Shown here: positions 21,856-27,878 of the stretch, in pieces
How positions within the stretch are numbered: the stretch's first letter is position 1
Layout of the letters: every line of letters starts with the position of its first letter
DNA from: a virus
Virus record (IMG/VR): IMGVR_UViG_3300050029_000092
Coordinates: 1 to 29,290 of that record
Strand: one strand, 5' to 3'
Length of the DNA: 29,290 nt
The notes under the pieces: generated by a model
The model's input: the letters and a program-made list of their open reading frames with translations, nothing else
Told to the model about the DNA's origin: nothing
The model's database searches: none
Position numbers and translations under genes: made by a program

Positions 21856-22469
21856 GTTGGCTGTCCGAGTTGAGTGAGTAATTGCTTGATTGATCCGGCA
21901 CCCATCTCTGGGAGGATGTTCGTGCCGAGGGGAAGGATGCAGAAGCTAGGATCTACCCCCAGCGTGAAAGGGGAATGGAAGGTAACGGTGTCGGATAACT
22001 CCACGCGGTCCAGCACACCTTCGCCAAAACTTGCTACGACCGCGACACTCTCCGCTGCCACATGCATATCCTTGAGCACAACGTCCAGCTGCGTCTCACG
22101 CCGGCACTTCCATAAGCGGGGAGTCGCTACTGGCTCCACCGGACGCTCTCCCCAAACTCCCGTGACATACTCCACCGTGGTGAAGGGGAGGACTTCCACT
22201 TCTCGGACGAGCCTTCGCGCTCCCGGTAGGGCCTTGTGCGCGTATTCCGTAAAGTTTCCGATTACAGTCCGGGTTTCCTGGTGGATCAGCGCTACTCCGC
22301 GCGTCTTGGTCCAGTTAGCCAGATTGTGGTGGGATGGGACTTCTGGAGCTTCGTTAGTCGCCCGGCGTTGCTTGGCCGGAGCCGCTGCGGCTGCCCGCTG
22401 CTTACCGAGCGCCTGGCGTGCTTCCTTGAACAGGTCGTCAAGGGAGAGGGAGGAGAGATCTTGTGTCAT
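21852..22469 (-). CDS. Conserved hypothetical early protein
   Basis: 205 residues from ATG 22469, behind TGAGGCTCAACC. It is the first gene after ECF-type promoter P6 and operator copy a. The Ala/Lys/Arg-rich N terminus (FKEARQALGKQRAAAAAPAK) is followed by mixed alpha/beta sequence with HNLANWTKTRGVALIHQET and a Cys-containing CRRETQLDVVLKDMHV. The C terminus contains TLGVDPSFCILPLGTN. No family is recognised. As the leader gene of a likely 12-kb replication transcript, it may be regulatory. Confidence 0.6.
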   Translation of the reverse strand: MTQDLSSLSLDDLFKEARQALGKQRAAAAAPAKQRRATNEAPEVPSHHNLANWTKTRGVALIHQETRTVIGNFTEYAHKALPGARRLVREVEVLPFTTVEYVTGVWGERPVEPVATPRLWKCRRETQLDVVLKDMHVAAESVAVVASFGEGVLDRVELSDTVTFHSPFTLGVDPSFCILPLGTNILPEMGAGSIKQLLTQLGQPT

Positions 22470-22495
22470 GGTTGAGCCTCAGTTAGTTGATGTTT

Positions 22496-22523
22496 GCGCG
22501 GGTTATGGTGTCATAATCCACAC
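22496..22523 (-). promoter_or_regulatory. Palindromic operator-like element, copy a
   Basis: Half-sites GTGTGGATTATG and CATAACCCGCGC separated by 4 bases, read on the - strand. It begins 7 bases downstream of the -10 element of promoter P6, so it covers the expected start of transcription, and ends 27 bases before ATG 22469. This is the position of a classical repressor operator. Confidence 0.65.
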
Positions 22524-22529
22524 GATTAA

Positions 22530-22557
22530 TTAGACCGTTACTTCACGGTAAAGTTCC
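22530..22557 (-). promoter_or_regulatory. ECF sigma-type promoter P6
   Basis: On the - strand GGAACTT (22557-22551), 16 bases, TCTAA (22534-22530). This is an exact RpoE-like arrangement. It lies in the 101-base gap before the gene at 22469 and so heads the long replication operon. Confidence 0.75.
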
Positions 22558-22570
22558 CAAGTAATTCAAT

Positions 22571-22888
22571 CTATTTTTCGGCTAGCCGGGGACCGCAGGG
22601 CCAGCGAAGGGAGAGGTCGCGCAGGATGAAGCTGGCCGCAGGGAGTCCCGCGGGCGCTTCTTCCAGGTCCGCGGAGAGCAGGGCGAGGAGTTTCTCCTGG
22701 GAGAGCCCTGCTGGAGGACAGCTGGCTCGAACGTCTGCGGAGTCTAGCACTCCGACGAGGTAGCCGTAAGCGATGCCGCGGGATTCTTCGCTGGCCTGGG
22801 TCATCGCGATTAGAGCGCCAACGGAGAGAGGAGGCTGCGCCAGGGCCGAAGCGCAAGCTAGGGATAGGGAAATCAGAAGCGTTTTCAT
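22571..22888 (-). CDS. Secreted Rap1a/Tai immunity-like protein
   Basis: 105 residues from ATG 22888, overlapping the preceding 21-codon gene as ATGA. Residues 1-17 (MKTLLISLSLACASALA) are a clear Sec signal peptide ending in an AxA site. The mature part reads SRGIAYGYLVGVLDSADVRA, then SCPPAGLSQEKL, and closes with FILRDLSLRWPC. The GYxxGVxD start and the paired Cys residues at the start and end are those of Rap1a/Tai-type periplasmic immunity proteins. In a phage it may protect the infected cell or modify the periplasm, for example in superinfection exclusion. It is the last gene of a short operon with two tiny membrane or soluble ORFs. Confidence 0.65.
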   Translation of the reverse strand: MKTLLISLSLACASALAQPPLSVGALIAMTQASEESRGIAYGYLVGVLDSADVRASCPPAGLSQEKLLALLSADLEEAPAGLPAASFILRDLSLRWPCGPRLAEK

Positions 22889-22950
22889 GATCCAAGCACC
22901 TTTTCTGTGATGCCGTGAGCAGCTTCGATGGCGCGAACAAAATCATTCAT
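22885..22950 (-). CDS. 21-residue ORF bridging two genes
   Basis: ATG 22950 lies behind AAGGGAG inside the end of the 35-codon membrane-protein gene, and TGA 22885 overlaps the start of the Rap1a-like gene as ATGA. Product: MNDFVRAIEAAHGITEKVLG plus Ser. An amphipathic helix is possible. It may serve mainly to couple translation of its neighbours. Confidence 0.4.
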   Translation of the reverse strand: MNDFVRAIEAAHGITEKVLGS

Positions 22951-23050
22951 CATCATCTCCCTTTGAAACCATCCCCACTAACAGCAGGACGAGCACGACT
23001 GCGCAGAGCCAGCTCGTCGCGTAACCGAGGGCGTTTAGTAAGTCATCCAT
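22943..23050 (-). CDS. 35-residue single-pass membrane protein
   Basis: ATG 23050 behind GGAGGCTC; TGA at 22943. The product begins MDDLLNALGYATSWLCAVVL and continues VLLLVGMVSKG with a final DDDE, so there is one membrane helix at about residues 12-28 and an acidic tail. It is the first gene of the operon with the Rap1a-like secreted protein. Its ribosome site can be hidden by the leader RNA structure upstream. Size and topology would suit a small inhibitor or an exclusion factor, but nothing proves that. Confidence 0.6.
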   Translation of the reverse strand: MDDLLNALGYATSWLCAVVLVLLLVGMVSKGDDDE

Positions 23051-23052
23051 GT

Positions 23053-23211
23053 TTTGAGCCTCCAGAGCCTAGGGGAAACTAGCGGGACGGAGAGTGCGTC
23101 AATGAAAGTTTCCTCTCTCCGTCCATCCAGCCCTCACAGGAGAGGCTCAAATCATCCTGCGAGTAAAGGGAAACTTGCGTTCCCTCTGCGGAAGGAGCGC
23201 TTGACGCACTC
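23053..23211 (-). promoter_or_regulatory. Bistable leader RNA that can hide a ribosome binding site
   Basis: The 183-base gap upstream of ATG 23050 carries nested complementary segments. Set A: 23053-23062 with 23142-23151 (10 bp, TTTGAGCCTC) and 23085-23094 with 23115-23124 (10 bp, GGACGGAGAG). Set B: 23092-23102 with 23201-23211 (11 bp, GAGTGCGTCAA) and 23106-23113 with 23169-23176 (8 bp, AAGTTTCC). The sets cannot coexist without a pseudoknot. Set A pairs the GAGGCTC ribosome site; set B leaves it open. This is what an attenuator, riboswitch or protein-sensing leader looks like. No known riboswitch core is recognised. Confidence 0.55.
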
Positions 23212-23233
23212 CCTCGACATAGGGTTATCTAGG

Positions 23234-23884
23234 TCAGACTTCGCTCAACGCAGCATCCGCGTCCACCCTCGCCGTCTTCGCAAGTTTCGCTTCTTCCAAG
23301 CGTTTGATAATTACACCTGTTTTGGTGCCGGCTACACGGAAACTGTCGTACAAAGCGCGACGAGTAAGACCCGTATCGGCATCCAGCTTTTTCTGCAGGA
23401 ACGCTTTAACGGTTGCTTGATCTTTTCCTGCGGCTTCCATAATCGCCTGGACAACAACAGAAGCGCCACTCACTCCGCCACCGCCTGTAGCACGCCCGGC
23501 TCCCCATCTGCCAGCTTGTACTTGAGCGTTAAGATCGTCAATGGCAAGTATCATATCATCTTCAGTAAGTGGTTTATCAGCCGTAGTGGCTAATTCATCA
23601 CCAAACTTCTGCTCAGCGCCATGGCCCGCGAACTTGGCCATGAGCGCCAAGGGCAGCGGCATCGTGCGAGTCTCTCCGTTGCGGAAGTCCATGCGGATCT
23701 TGAGCGCACCCGCCTGGATCTGCATCACGTCGCCTTCGATCAAGATCAGGGATTCGTCCACCAGGGTTTCTTTGTTGACCTTGCGCTTGCCTGCGAAGGA
23801 GACTTCACGGCCATCAGTCATCGTCACGGTTGTGTACTCAGTCTTCGATTTTGCTTTCTCTGCTGTTACTACTTCTTCAACCAT
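23234..23884 (-). CDS. Conserved hypothetical phage protein
   Basis: 216 residues. The start is chosen at ATG 23884, seven bases after GGAG; in-frame ATG 23890 is also possible. The N-terminal half is beta-rich (TTVTMTDGREVSFAGKRKVN; LILIEGDVMQIQAGALKIRM; FRNGETRTMPLPLAL). After a Gly-rich linker (AGRATGGGGVSGAS) the C-terminal half is helical (VVVQAIMEAAGKDQATVKAF; TRRALYDSF; VIIKRLEEAKLAK), perhaps a winged helix. Two-part proteins of this type occur in several phage early regions; no function is known to me. A terminator-like hairpin precedes it. Confidence 0.65.
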   Translation of the reverse strand: MVEEVVTAEKAKSKTEYTTVTMTDGREVSFAGKRKVNKETLVDESLILIEGDVMQIQAGALKIRMDFRNGETRTMPLPLALMAKFAGHGAEQKFGDELATTADKPLTEDDMILAIDDLNAQVQAGRWGAGRATGGGGVSGASVVVQAIMEAAGKDQATVKAFLQKKLDADTGLTRRALYDSFRVAGTKTGVIIKRLEEAKLAKTARVDADAALSEV

Positions 23885-23954
23885 TTTCATACTCCAGTTA
23901 GCATAACACCCCTTTGAGCTGGCGGGTGCCGAATTCCAGTCGTGCAATACGCAC

Positions 23955-23980
23955 TTAAAAAGGCGTTAAGGCCCTTTTAA
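23955..23980 (-). terminator. Rho-independent terminator
   Basis: On the - strand TTAAAAGG-GC, a 5-6 base loop and GCCTTTTTAA form a stem whose 3' arm is the T run. It begins at the base next to the stop of the 29-codon HTH gene (23981). Confidence 0.6.
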
Positions 23981-24070
23981 CTACGAACTCCAACGTTCTC
24001 CTGAACGTATTTTATAGTAAGTTGCTCTACTAATTCCAAACTCTTCCATTGCTTTATACGGCCCTTTCAT
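23981..24070 (-). CDS. 29-residue mini helix-turn-helix ORF
   Basis: ATG 24070 to TAG 23981. The product MKGPYKAMEEFGISRATYYK continues IRSGERWSS. The segment KAMEEFGISRATYYKIRSGERW looks like the DNA-recognition helix-turn-helix at the end of homing endonucleases or in Hin-like proteins. There is no good ribosome site, and the leader (23985-24095) is much richer in A and T than the genes around it. It could be a relic of a larger endonuclease or a genuine micro-regulator. Confidence 0.45.
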   Translation of the reverse strand: MKGPYKAMEEFGISRATYYKIRSGERWSS

Positions 24071-24134
24071 ATAATGTTTATGTTAAAGGTTGAGCCTACT
24101 GGAGGACGGGGACTCGCTCCGTCCTGCGGTGGGT

Positions 24135-24362
24135 TCAGGGGGCGTCGTTCGACTCGCCAAGGTCTTCAGCGGAATCGTCCTCTGAATCAAACAACGCAGA
24201 CAAACCGCAGATGATATCATCCATCTCTTCCAGAGCCTCCACGGCGTCTTCGTCCGGGGCATCTGCATCTTCCTCCGCTTCCTTCAGCCGGACGACCCGC
24301 CCGGAGAGCTCCCCTAGGGCGAAGAAGATCTTCGATAATTCTTTCTCCGTTGCTTTGAGCAT
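24135..24362 (-). CDS. Small acidic coiled-coil early protein
   Basis: 75 residues from ATG 24362 behind AAAGGCTCAGT, the first gene after ECF-type promoter P5. Helical N terminus (KATEKELSKIFFALGELSGR) and a long acidic stretch (EAEEDADAPDEDAVEALEEM). Strong negative charge is typical of phage early proteins that bind host enzymes or mimic DNA. No family recognised. A GC-rich inverted repeat, AGGACGG with CCGTCCT (24103-24125), follows its stop. Confidence 0.6.
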   Translation of the reverse strand: MLKATEKELSKIFFALGELSGRVVRLKEAEEDADAPDEDAVEALEEMDDIICGLSALFDSEDDSAEDLGESNDAP

Positions 24363-24395
24363 ACTGAGCCTTTCGTTGATTGATTGATGAATGTA

Positions 24396-24423
24396 TTTGA
24401 CCGGTACTTCTCCCCGAAGTTCC
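24396..24423 (-). promoter_or_regulatory. ECF sigma-type promoter P5
   Basis: On the - strand GGAACTT (24423-24417), 16 bases, TCAAA (24400-24396), 34 bases before ATG 24362. It sits in the 78-base gap after the gene at 24441-24833. No palindromic operator follows it. Confidence 0.7.
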
Positions 24424-24440
24424 CCAGTGTTTTGATTTAA

Positions 24441-24833
24441 TTATTTCTGCGTGGGGGCTTCGCGCGAACTTTGCTCCAGTTCCTTCGCTGCCTGCTCCGC
24501 CTTCTGCGTAGCGATTAAAGCGGATAGCATTGGCTGAGGGTCACGCTTGTGAGTCCAGGTCTTGTAGGGGGATATTCTCTCGCTGTTGTCATCACAGGCG
24601 CACTCTAGATACTGATACAGTGGACATTTTTCGCAAAAAGTAGCGTCGAAGTGGGCACATAAGGCGCAAGACTCTGCGCCTATATCTATTGGCGCGCTGT
24701 TTAACCTGTGCCGTTCCAAATTCCCCTTCAGCAACCCTCTCCACTTGAGCACCGAGTGCGCCAGGGCGTCTTCCTTCGGGCAGCCTCGCGCAGGGACAGG
24801 GTAGAACTCGTCGAGCCAGGATTGTGCGCTCAT
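24441..24833 (-). CDS. Cys-rich hypothetical protein
   Basis: 130 residues from ATG 24833, overlapping the preceding stop. N-terminal SWLDEFYPVPARGCPKEDAL is followed by LKWRGLLKGNLERHRL. Then comes a dense cysteine region, SCALCAHFDATFCEKCPLYQ with ECACDD, likely to hold zinc. The C terminus is Glu/Gln/Ala-rich. The CxxC, CxxC spacing is seen in many short phage proteins; no specific function. Confidence 0.6.
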   Translation of the reverse strand: MSAQSWLDEFYPVPARGCPKEDALAHSVLKWRGLLKGNLERHRLNSAPIDIGAESCALCAHFDATFCEKCPLYQYLECACDDNSERISPYKTWTHKRDPQPMLSALIATQKAEQAAKELEQSSREAPTQK

Positions 24834-25054
24834 TTCGTCCTCGCTTCCAGCATTGCGTCAGCCAAGTTGTAACAGTCTCGAGCTAGCTTCGTGTAGTCAT
24901 TCCAAATCCCCTCTGCAGCTGACTGGCAGGCTAAGCTGCTTTGCAACGCTTTAACCGCAAAGTAATCCCGCAGGGTCATACCGCCTGTCGGCCATCTGTC
25001 CGTATGGTGTGCCAGCGCAGGGAACGCTGAACCGCCTGTTTCTTTATCGCGCAT
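24830..25054 (-). CDS. Conserved small phage protein (GMTLRDYFA family)
   Basis: 74 residues. The start at ATG 25054 is fixed by AAGGAGA; the frame is open upstream but lies over the preceding short gene. It begins MRDKETGGSAFPALAHHTDR, and WPTGGMTLRDYFAVKALQSS is a motif found in very many phage proteins of unknown function. Overlaps the next gene by four bases. Confidence 0.65.
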   Translation of the reverse strand: MRDKETGGSAFPALAHHTDRWPTGGMTLRDYFAVKALQSSLACQSAAEGIWNDYTKLARDCYNLADAMLEARTK

Positions 25055-25055
25055 C

Positions 25056-25142
25056 TCAATCTCCTTGATCCGGTTTATAAACGTGGAAGTACTTCTCGGC
25101 CCTTGCGCTAAGCCAGGACCAGGCACGCTGGAGGACCTTCAC
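25056..25142 (-). CDS. 28-residue ORF
   Basis: GTG 25142 overlaps the upstream stop as GTGA behind GGAG, and TGA 25056 lies one base before the next ATG. Product VKVLQRAWSWLSARAEKYFH, then VYKPDQGD: a basic, Trp-rich amphipathic helix. It exactly fills the gap between two genes, which is the main reason to accept it. Confidence 0.45.
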   Translation of the reverse strand: MKVLQRAWSWLSARAEKYFHVYKPDQGD

Positions 25143-25309
25143 AGCCATCTCCAGAGAAGCTGGAGCAACCAGTGTGTCGGACGCTTCGGATGCAGCAGCG
25201 CGGACTGGAGGGAGGAAGCGTCACGGCTGAGGTACTCGACCCGCCGGGGCGGCTCGTAACGGCACCCGATCTGCAGGCCGCTTGGCGTGGTGTAGGGGAC
25301 TTGCTTCAT
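25139..25309 (-). CDS. 56-residue conserved small phage protein
   Basis: ATG 25309 overlaps the upstream stop as ATGA behind GAGGTAGGGG. The product starts MKQVPYTTPSGLQIGCRYEP and ends with a Trp/Leu-rich basic helix (HWLLQLLWRWL). The TTPSGxQIGxxYEPP start followed by a Trp-rich tail recurs in small proteins of unrelated phages as I recall. The C terminus may touch membrane. Function unknown. Confidence 0.6.
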   Translation of the reverse strand: MKQVPYTTPSGLQIGCRYEPPRRVEYLSRDASSLQSALLHPKRPTHWLLQLLWRWL

Positions 25310-25626
25310 ACCCCTACCTCCCTGAGCCTATATACGCAGGCGCTCACGTGACCACAGGGCATCACAACCTCTGGATCAATCAGCCCTGCCAGGATCAGCG
25401 TATCGCTCATCCCTTCGTTCTCCGCGTAGTCCTTCACCACGACGCAGCCTTGCGGAACCTTCTCTTCCACTGCGACCGTTGCCTTGGCCACCGGCCCTCC
25501 GCCCGCTGCGTCTTTGAGCAGCAAGGAGATCTGCCCGTTGCCGTAGACTCCCTGGAAGCAGTCCAGGAGCTCCCCCTGGGCGTAGCGGAGTCGGGACTCC
25601 AGCGGGGTGACGTTGAGCTTCTTCAT
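25306..25626 (-). CDS. Hypothetical protein
   Basis: 106 residues from ATG 25626. Starts KKLNVTPLESRLRYAQGELL. The middle is beta-rich (GQISLLLKDAAGGGPVAKAT; GCVVVKDYAENEGMSDTLIL). The end has MPCGHVSACVYRL with two cysteines and a histidine. No family is recognised. It overlaps both neighbours by four bases, so it belongs to one translationally linked string of small genes. Confidence 0.6.
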   Translation of the reverse strand: MKKLNVTPLESRLRYAQGELLDCFQGVYGNGQISLLLKDAAGGGPVAKATVAVEEKVPQGCVVVKDYAENEGMSDTLILAGLIDPEVVMPCGHVSACVYRLREVGV

Positions 25627-25874
25627 TCCAGATCTCCCATTCCGTTGAAGTTAGGGCCTTTCTCGACCTCAGCGTGAACGCCCGCCCAGAACTCCCAGCC
25701 GAGGTCTGTCTCTCCCCCGCAGAAAGCGCCGGTGATTAAATACTTAGAGCTTCCGATGCGCGCAAGCGAAGTTGTCGTTGCCTGTGCTGCCAGTTCCGCG
25801 TAGACTTCAGGTATCCCGCGACGGATCAACTCCGCTCGGTACGCCTGGCGTTCTTCCTCTGTGATCTTTGCCAT
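25623..25874 (-). CDS. Small hypothetical protein
   Basis: 83 residues. The start is chosen at ATG 25874 because GGAAGGCTCATT precedes it; the frame runs on to 25937 without a site. Begins MAKITEEERQAYRAELIRRG, then a helix-rich part and GAFCGGETDLGWEFWAGVHA. No family. Shares the AGGCTCA leader box with several other genes here. Confidence 0.6.
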   Translation of the reverse strand: MAKITEEERQAYRAELIRRGIPEVYAELAAQATTTSLARIGSSKYLITGAFCGGETDLGWEFWAGVHAEVEKGPNFNGMGDLE

Positions 25875-25910
25875 AATGAGCCTTCCGTTCACTCGCACAG
25901 TGCCAGCTGG

Positions 25911-25933
25911 TGGAGGGACTGTCACTCCCTCCA
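25911..25933 (-). other. Perfect 8-bp hairpin between genes
   Basis: TGGAGGGA (25911-25918) and TCCCTCCA (25926-25933), with a 7-base loop, between the stop at 25943 and the start at 25874. There is no T tract; it may be an mRNA stability element or a weak terminator. Confidence 0.5.
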
Positions 25934-25942
25934 GCAAAGGTA

Positions 25943-26113
25943 CTAATCCAGCAAGGCAAAGAAATAATCCGGTTCCAGGCCGAACATCTCCTCCAGCACT
26001 TCCGCTGGGTCAGCCCCTTCTCGCACAGCCAGCTTCGCCTCGTCGATCTGCGCCTGGGCTTGCGCTGCGGTCAGCTCATCCCGTGCCATCAACACTCGCT
26101 TAAGCTCACTCAT
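25943..26113 (-). CDS. 56-residue conserved small phage protein
   Basis: ATG 26113 overlaps the upstream stop as ATGA; TAG at 25943. The product (MSELKRVLMARDELTAAQAQ; AQIDEAKLAVREGADPAEVL; EEMFGLEPDYFFALLD) is a compact three-helix protein. Its RDxLTxxxAxxxIxxA, then GLEPDYxxxLL, pattern is widespread among small phage proteins of unknown function. Confidence in it being a gene is high from codon-like pattern and overlap. Confidence 0.7.
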   Translation of the reverse strand: MSELKRVLMARDELTAAQAQAQIDEAKLAVREGADPAEVLEEMFGLEPDYFFALLD

Positions 26114-26271
26114 CTCACACCGCCTTGGACGACGGCTTCCAGCAGCTTCGCTTGGTGCATCCGCAGTCCCGTCGGAGCGCTCGGGGGAGTCTTTGGGGTT
26201 GCCGGCTTATTCCAGCTCGCCACTACCCGGTTATCCCAGTTGCTTGGACACTGTGTCATTTGCTTATTCAT
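26110..26271 (-). CDS. Small hypothetical protein, first gene after P4
   Basis: 53 residues from ATG 26271 behind GAGGCTATT; the in-frame ATG at 26331 lies within the promoter/operator. Begins MNKQMTQCPSNWDNRVVASW, then Pro/Thr-rich NKPATPKTPPSAPTGLRMHQ. No family. As first gene after ECF-type promoter P4 and operator copy b it should be among the earliest expressed. Confidence 0.55.
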   Translation of the reverse strand: MNKQMTQCPSNWDNRVVASWNKPATPKTPPSAPTGLRMHQAKLLEAVVQGGVR

Positions 26272-26299
26272 AATAGCCTCGTTTGGTTGATTAATCACC

Positions 26300-26327
26300 G
26301 CGTGCGTTATGCCATCATAACCCGCGC
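26300..26327 (-). promoter_or_regulatory. Palindromic operator-like element, copy b
   Basis: Half-sites GCGCGGGTTATG and CATAACGCACGC separated by 4 bases on the - strand, the best-matched copy of the four. It begins 5 bases downstream of the -10 element of P4, covering the expected transcription start. Confidence 0.65.
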
Positions 26328-26331
26328 CCAT

Positions 26332-26359
26332 TTAGACGCCACCTTCTCCGAAAAGTTCC
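26332..26359 (-). promoter_or_regulatory. ECF sigma-type promoter P4
   Basis: On the - strand GGAACTT (26359-26353), 16 bases, TCTAA (26336-26332). It is embedded in the last codons of the gene that ends at 26332. Confidence 0.75.
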
Positions 26360-26544
26360 ACAGGGTTTGCGCTCTTCCTTCGAGTCAGCACGCCACCCGG
26401 AAGCCCCGTTGCCTCACTCACACCGAGCAACCAGATTTCCCAGCCTTCCTTCACGCGTTCTGCCGCCGCTTCCACAAGCTCCGCATCGGTAGCGTAGTCG
26501 AGCAGCCAAAGGTTTCCCCGCGCATCGATCTCCTGCTGGCTCAC
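26332..26544 (-). CDS. Small hypothetical protein, GTG start
   Basis: 70 residues. The start is taken at GTG 26544, overlapping the upstream stop as GTGA behind GGGG. Begins VSQQEIDARGNLWLLDYATD, followed by a Glu/Ala helix (AELVEAAAERVKEGWEIWLL). The sequence ends FGEGGV. No family. Its last 9 codons double as promoter P4, which limits how they can change. Confidence 0.5.
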   Translation of the reverse strand: MSQQEIDARGNLWLLDYATDAELVEAAAERVKEGWEIWLLGVSEATGLPGGVLTRRKSANPVELFGEGGV

Positions 26545-26870
26545 TGCAACCCCAGCAGTCCGCCATCCACCCGGACGAGCTGCGCGGAGAAGGCGAGTTG
26601 GATATCTCTGTCGCATTCTGCCAGCATCCCCTCTGTCCAGCCTTGGCTCTTTGCATACGCAGTTGAGGTTTCGTTATACACTTGCGCAAGGACGCGGACT
26701 GCGTGCAGCACCGCTCCGTCACGCGAGCACTCTGCTAGCTGCCCAAGCACCTTCGTCGCTTCGGAGCCCAGTCCCGCTCCAAACACAAGCGCGACCATTG
26801 GCCTCCCATACTTCATCACCACGTTGGCCAGATGCCTTGGGAGATCTTGATTCTTAAGCGTTTCCATCAT
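26541..26870 (-). CDS. Hypothetical protein
   Basis: 109 residues from ATG 26870 (a second ATG follows at once, better spaced from GGAGGGG). Helical throughout, with ANVVMKYGRPMVALVFGAGL and Cys-containing LAECSRDGAVLHAVRVLAQV. The end RVDGGLLGLQ is hydrophobic. No family recognised. Overlaps both neighbours by four bases. Confidence 0.55.
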   Translation of the reverse strand: MMETLKNQDLPRHLANVVMKYGRPMVALVFGAGLGSEATKVLGQLAECSRDGAVLHAVRVLAQVYNETSTAYAKSQGWTEGMLAECDRDIQLAFSAQLVRVDGGLLGLQ

Positions 26871-27259
26871 TCCCCTCCAATCAATTGTTTCTTCCGTTCC
26901 AGCATCTCCGGCGTGACGAACTTCGACGCGACCATGCTGAGCTTCGCCAGGCCACTCGGAGCTTCTTCCACCGGCGCACTGGGTCCCGCAAGCGATTCCT
27001 GCAGCTCCATCAATCTCCGCGCTGAGGCTTCTAGTTCCTCCGCTCCCGCCTGCTGTGGCCCGAGCCCTTGCCAGACTTCCCCTCGAACGATGCGCCCAAC
27101 CTGTACTACCGAAACCCCGTAGTCCCTCGCGAGCTGCCCTTGTGTCACATGGCCCCTTCCATAAAGCGCCCTCATCTCCTGCACCTTCGAGGCAGTCAAC
27201 ACCGCGCGCCTCAGATTATTCCTTCCAAAGGGCGCATTGCCCAGGCTTGGTGTATCCAT
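26867..27259 (-). CDS. Helix-turn-helix DNA-binding protein
   Basis: 130 residues. The start is chosen at ATG 27259, just after the endonuclease VII stop, with GGAG upstream; ATG 27274 or TTG 27283 would add a few residues. Near residues 20-65 the sequence LTASKVQEMRALYGRGHVTQ then GQLARDYGVSVVQVGRIVRG is a Hin/homeodomain-like helix-turn-helix. It is the same type that ends many phage HNH endonucleases. Here it stands alone with a helical, Glu/Ala-rich C-terminal half. It may be the regulator that reads the repeated palindromes in this region, or a domain freed from a nuclease. Confidence 0.65.
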   Translation of the reverse strand: MDTPSLGNAPFGRNNLRRAVLTASKVQEMRALYGRGHVTQGQLARDYGVSVVQVGRIVRGEVWQGLGPQQAGAEELEASARRLMELQESLAGPSAPVEEAPSGLAKLSMVASKFVTPEMLERKKQLIGGE

Positions 27260-27260
27260 T

Positions 27261-27626
27261 TCAGTAATCTCCATGTTGTTCAAGGTAAGCGGTGAGATTC
27301 TTCATCAGCTTCCGGTTGTCCTGGATAAGTCCAAGAAATCTATTACACTCCCCGCAAAGCAGTCCCCGCACATCTTCCGCCACGCATTGCTGTTCTACTC
27401 CGTCAACCCAGCGATGTCTATGGTCAATTTGTGGCTTCAGCCCCTCCTTATTCATATCACGAATAAAAGGATGCGCCAGTTGCTCTTCACACCCCGCGCA
27501 GGTTGCGCCTTGTCGCTCCCATAGCTTCAGCCAGCCCTCCCGCGTTAGCTTGTATTGCAGCCACATATTCTGCATCCACGTCTTCGGCGCATAGCCCCAA
27601 GGCACCAAGTCCTTTAATGTTCCCAT
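27261..27626 (-). CDS. Endonuclease VII-type Holliday-junction resolvase
   Basis: 121 residues from ATG 27626 behind AAGGAAT. The His-Me fold signature is complete: CAGC (Cys43, Cys46), then PQIDHRHRWVDG (Asp68, His69, His71), then VRGLLCGECNRFLG (Arg87, Cys91, Cys94, Asn95). This matches recombination endonuclease VII, which cuts branched DNA before packaging and repairs mismatched heteroduplex. The four cysteines bind zinc. Length is close to the family core. It is the first gene after ECF-type promoter P3, about 200 bases away, so it is expressed early or from a further promoter. Confidence 0.85.
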   Translation of the reverse strand: MGTLKDLVPWGYAPKTWMQNMWLQYKLTREGWLKLWERQGATCAGCEEQLAHPFIRDMNKEGLKPQIDHRHRWVDGVEQQCVAEDVRGLLCGECNRFLGLIQDNRKLMKNLTAYLEQHGDY

Positions 27627-27769
27627 AATAATTCCTTAAAATAAACAAACAACACAATCAACACCGCCGCTCACTCGCATAGCTCCACGTTCCGGGCCCT
27701 CAAAAGGGCTCTCGTTTTTAGATAGAGTTAAGAAAAAAAAAACTATAAATAAACTTAGAACTCCCTTTT

Positions 27770-27790
27770 AAAATCCCGGGGAAACCCCGG
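27770..27790 (-). terminator. Terminator-like hairpin in the endonuclease VII leader
   Basis: On the - strand CCGGGG-TTT-CCCCGG is followed by GATTTT. It lies between P3 and the endonuclease VII gene, so it may attenuate that transcript. The rest of the 226-base leader holds a T10 run (about 27731-27742) and a weaker GCCCT/AGGGC hairpin near 27700. I see no convincing gene in it. Confidence 0.55.
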
Positions 27791-27832
27791 TAGGTGTGGG
27801 TGTGCGAGTGGACATTGCATGGTGATGTGTTG

Positions 27833-27860
27833 TTAGACAACGAACTGCCGAATTAGTTCC
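27833..27860 (-). promoter_or_regulatory. ECF sigma-type promoter P3
   Basis: On the - strand GGAACTA (27860-27854), 16 bases, TCTAA (27837-27833). It follows the terminator at 27879-27892 directly. The -10 lies in a small palindrome, GTTGT-cta-ACAAC. Confidence 0.7.
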
Positions 27861-27878
27861 ATAAACCGAAAAAGGAAA

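Noticed and set aside
24083-24268. 61-codon frame within the acidic early gene
   Set aside because: Shadow of the gene at 24135-24362, with no ribosome site.
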